Shown here one piece after another: positions 62,823 to 64,000 of a stretch of 64,000 nt of DNA. This DNA is from 62-47 sp051954235. Its GTDB lineage: Bacteria > Pseudomonadota > Alphaproteobacteria > Rhizobiales > Xanthobacteraceae. The DNA is taken from assembly GCA_051954235.1 (NCBI GenBank), contig JBQCHY010000060.1, positions 1 to 64,000 on the forward strand. The letters are read 5' to 3'. The notes beneath the pieces are model-generated. The model searched no databases, was not told the origin of the DNA, and was given only the letters and a program-made list of their open reading frames with translations. Each line of letters opens with the position of its first letter. Positions within the stretch are counted from its first letter, which is position 1. The position numbers were made by a program, and so were the translations under genes.

Positions 62823-64000
62823 ATGAATCGCATCACCGGCCGTTCCGCTTTCCTGGCTTTGCTCAAGGACGAGGGCATCACCCATCTGTTCGGCAATCCG
62901 GGCACCACCGAACTGCCGATCATGCACGCGCTGAAGGACCACCCCGATCTGACTTACGTGATGGCGATGCAGGAGAGCCTCGTCGTCGCCATCGCCGATG
63001 GCTACAGCCGCGCCTCCGGGCGGCTGGTGGCGTGCAACGTCCACGTCGCGCCGGGGCTCGGCAACGCCATGGGCTCGCTCTACAACGCGCAGTTCACCGG
63101 CACGCCGATGATCCTCACCGCCGGCCAGCAGGAGCAGGGCCACGGCCTGATGGAGCCGCTGCTCTACGGTCCGCTGGTGCGGATGGCCGAACCGCTGGTG
63201 AAATGGGCGGTCGAGGTGACGCGGCTGGAGGACCTGCCGCGCATCGTGCGCCGCGCCGCCAAGATCGCCACCACGCCGCCGACAGGGCCGGTGTTCATCT
63301 CGCTGCCGGGCGACATCCTCAACGCCGAGGCCGGCATCGAACTGGGCGCCTCGACGCGGGTGGATACGCGGGTACGCCCGTCGGAGGAGGCGGTGAAGGC
63401 GCTGGCGCAACGCTTGTTGAAAGCCGAGCGGCCGGTGATCATCGTCGGCGACGAGATCGTCAAAAGCGATGCGTTGCAGGAGGCGGCGGACTTCGCAGGC
63501 GCGCTCGGCGCGCCGGTCTATCAGCAGTCGGCGCCCTACGGCTCACACTTCCTCTCCGAGCACCCGTGTTTCATGGGTGCGCTCTCGCGGGTGCAGACGC
63601 AAGTGCGCGACCTGCTGTCGGCTTACGATCTCGCCATCGTGCTCGGCGGCGATCCGCTGCGGATGTCGGTGCACAGCGAGGTCGAGCCGCTGCCGGCGAA
63701 CATGCCGCTGGTGCAGATCGGGCTGGTCGATTGGGACATCGCCAAGAATTTTCCCGCCGAGATCGCGATGAAGGCCGACGTCGGCGAGACGCTGCGCGCG
63801 CTGACGCCGGCGCTGGTCGCGGCCGGCGGCGCGGCGCTGGCGTCGCGCGCGAAAGCGAGCATTGCGGCGCTCGCTGCGAAGAACTGGACCGCGCGGCGCG
63901 CGCAACTTGTCACCGAGATTAGCGCGCGCGGCGACCGCACGCCGATCGATCCGGACTGGCTGGCCTTGCAGGTGGTCGACGCGATGCCGGCGAATGCGAT
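62823..64000 (+). CDS. Thiamine diphosphate-dependent decarboxylase (benzoylformate decarboxylase-like), 5' part
   Basis: At least 392 codons are open to the window edge; the start is ATG 62823 after GGAGACC. The N-terminal domain MNRITGRSAFLALLKDEGITHLFGNPGTTELPIMHAL carries the pyrimidine-binding family motif, including the Glu in VMAMQESLVVAIADGY (ThDP activation). The middle domain begins near VRPSEEAVKALAQRLLKAERPVIIVGDEI. Benzoylformate decarboxylases, oxalyl-CoA- and acetolactate-synthase relatives share this fold; the NPGTTELP start suggests the benzoylformate group. The C-terminal ThDP-diphosphate site lies outside the window. Confidence 0.88.
   Translation, partial: MNRITGRSAFLALLKDEGITHLFGNPGTTELPIMHALKDHPDLTYVMAMQESLVVAIADGYSRASGRLVACNVHVAPGLGNAMGSLYNAQFTGTPMILTAGQQEQGHGLMEPLLYGPLVRMAEPLVKWAVEVTRLEDLPRIVRRAAKIATTPPTGPVFISLPGDILNAEAGIELGASTRVDTRVRPSEEAVKALAQRLLKAERPVIIVGDEIVKSDALQEAADFAGALGAPVYQQSAPYGSHFLSEHPCFMGALSRVQTQVRDLLSAYDLAIVLGGDPLRMSVHSEVEPLPANMPLVQIGLVDWDIAKNFPAEIAMKADVGETLRALTPALVAAGGAALASRAKASIAALAAKNWTARRAQLVTEISARGDRTPIDPDWLALQVVDAMPANA

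Overview
The window is a high-GC chromosomal segment of an alphaproteobacterium of the order Rhizobiales, most likely the Bradyrhizobium/Rhodopseudomonas/Afipia group (Nitrobacteraceae). The evidence is the gene order (fmt-truA beside dapD-dapE; rpmH-rnpA-yidC-engB-argB; cpdR beside an N-formylglutamate amidohydrolase and hisN; ruvC-ruvA-ruvB-ybgC), a small heat-shock gene with a ROSE-type leader, and the abundance of short palindromic repeats. I cannot fix the genus from sequence alone.

Layout. 0-11 kb is core: the thiC 3' end, fmt, truA, a dapD-dapE-nucleosidase operon, a HAD phosphatase, argB, a DUF423 membrane protein, engB, yidC, rnpA and rpmH. A histidine kinase and tRNA-Arg(ACG) follow. 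13-21.7 kb, between tRNA-Arg and tRNA-Val(GAC), is an accessory and partly decayed segment: two TetR-controlled modules, remnants of secA-like, hlyD-like, IS66 and acyl-CoA ligase genes, and a coupled metallopeptidase/ATP-grasp pair. 22-25.5 kb is core again (cpdR, N-formylglutamate amidohydrolase, hisN) and carries a strong candidate small RNA on the minus strand. 25.5-31 kb holds a beta-propeller protein, LysR/TSUP, LysE, a lipase-like hydrolase and hsp20. 32-38.4 kb is gltB-gltD. 38.5-41.5 kb has a TfdA/TauD-like dioxygenase and two SDRs. 41.6-44.8 kb is ruvC, ruvA, ruvB and ybgC, with a GIY-YIG cassette splitting ruvC from ruvA. 45-50 kb has a nonsense-interrupted glutathione transferase, a TetR regulator and a VOC/DGPF/ECF sigma cluster. 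50-59 kb looks like one catabolic locus: SDR, GntR regulator, a branched-chain-type ABC importer with a fused permease-ATPase-ATPase polypeptide, a 3-hydroxyacid dehydrogenase and a beta-keto acid cleavage enzyme. 59-64 kb has a hydrolase, metY, fdxA, a small membrane protein and the start of a ThDP-dependent decarboxylase.

The most striking pattern is that 24 loci carry palindromic intergenic elements, which fall into five families (called A to E here). Two small GIY-YIG nuclease genes each sit inside such palindromes. One lies exactly between the left and right halves of a family A unit, and two gene-less family A units 17 kb apart are nearly identical including their loops. This suggests a mobile palindrome/GIY-YIG system, comparable in layout to REP/RAYT but with a different nuclease. 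Other notable signals are a TetR operator set (CAGTCA-N4-TGACTG, three copies), an sRNA with anti-Shine-Dalgarno loops, a heat-shock sigma promoter plus ROSE thermometer at hsp20, and clear candidate operators in several divergent regions.
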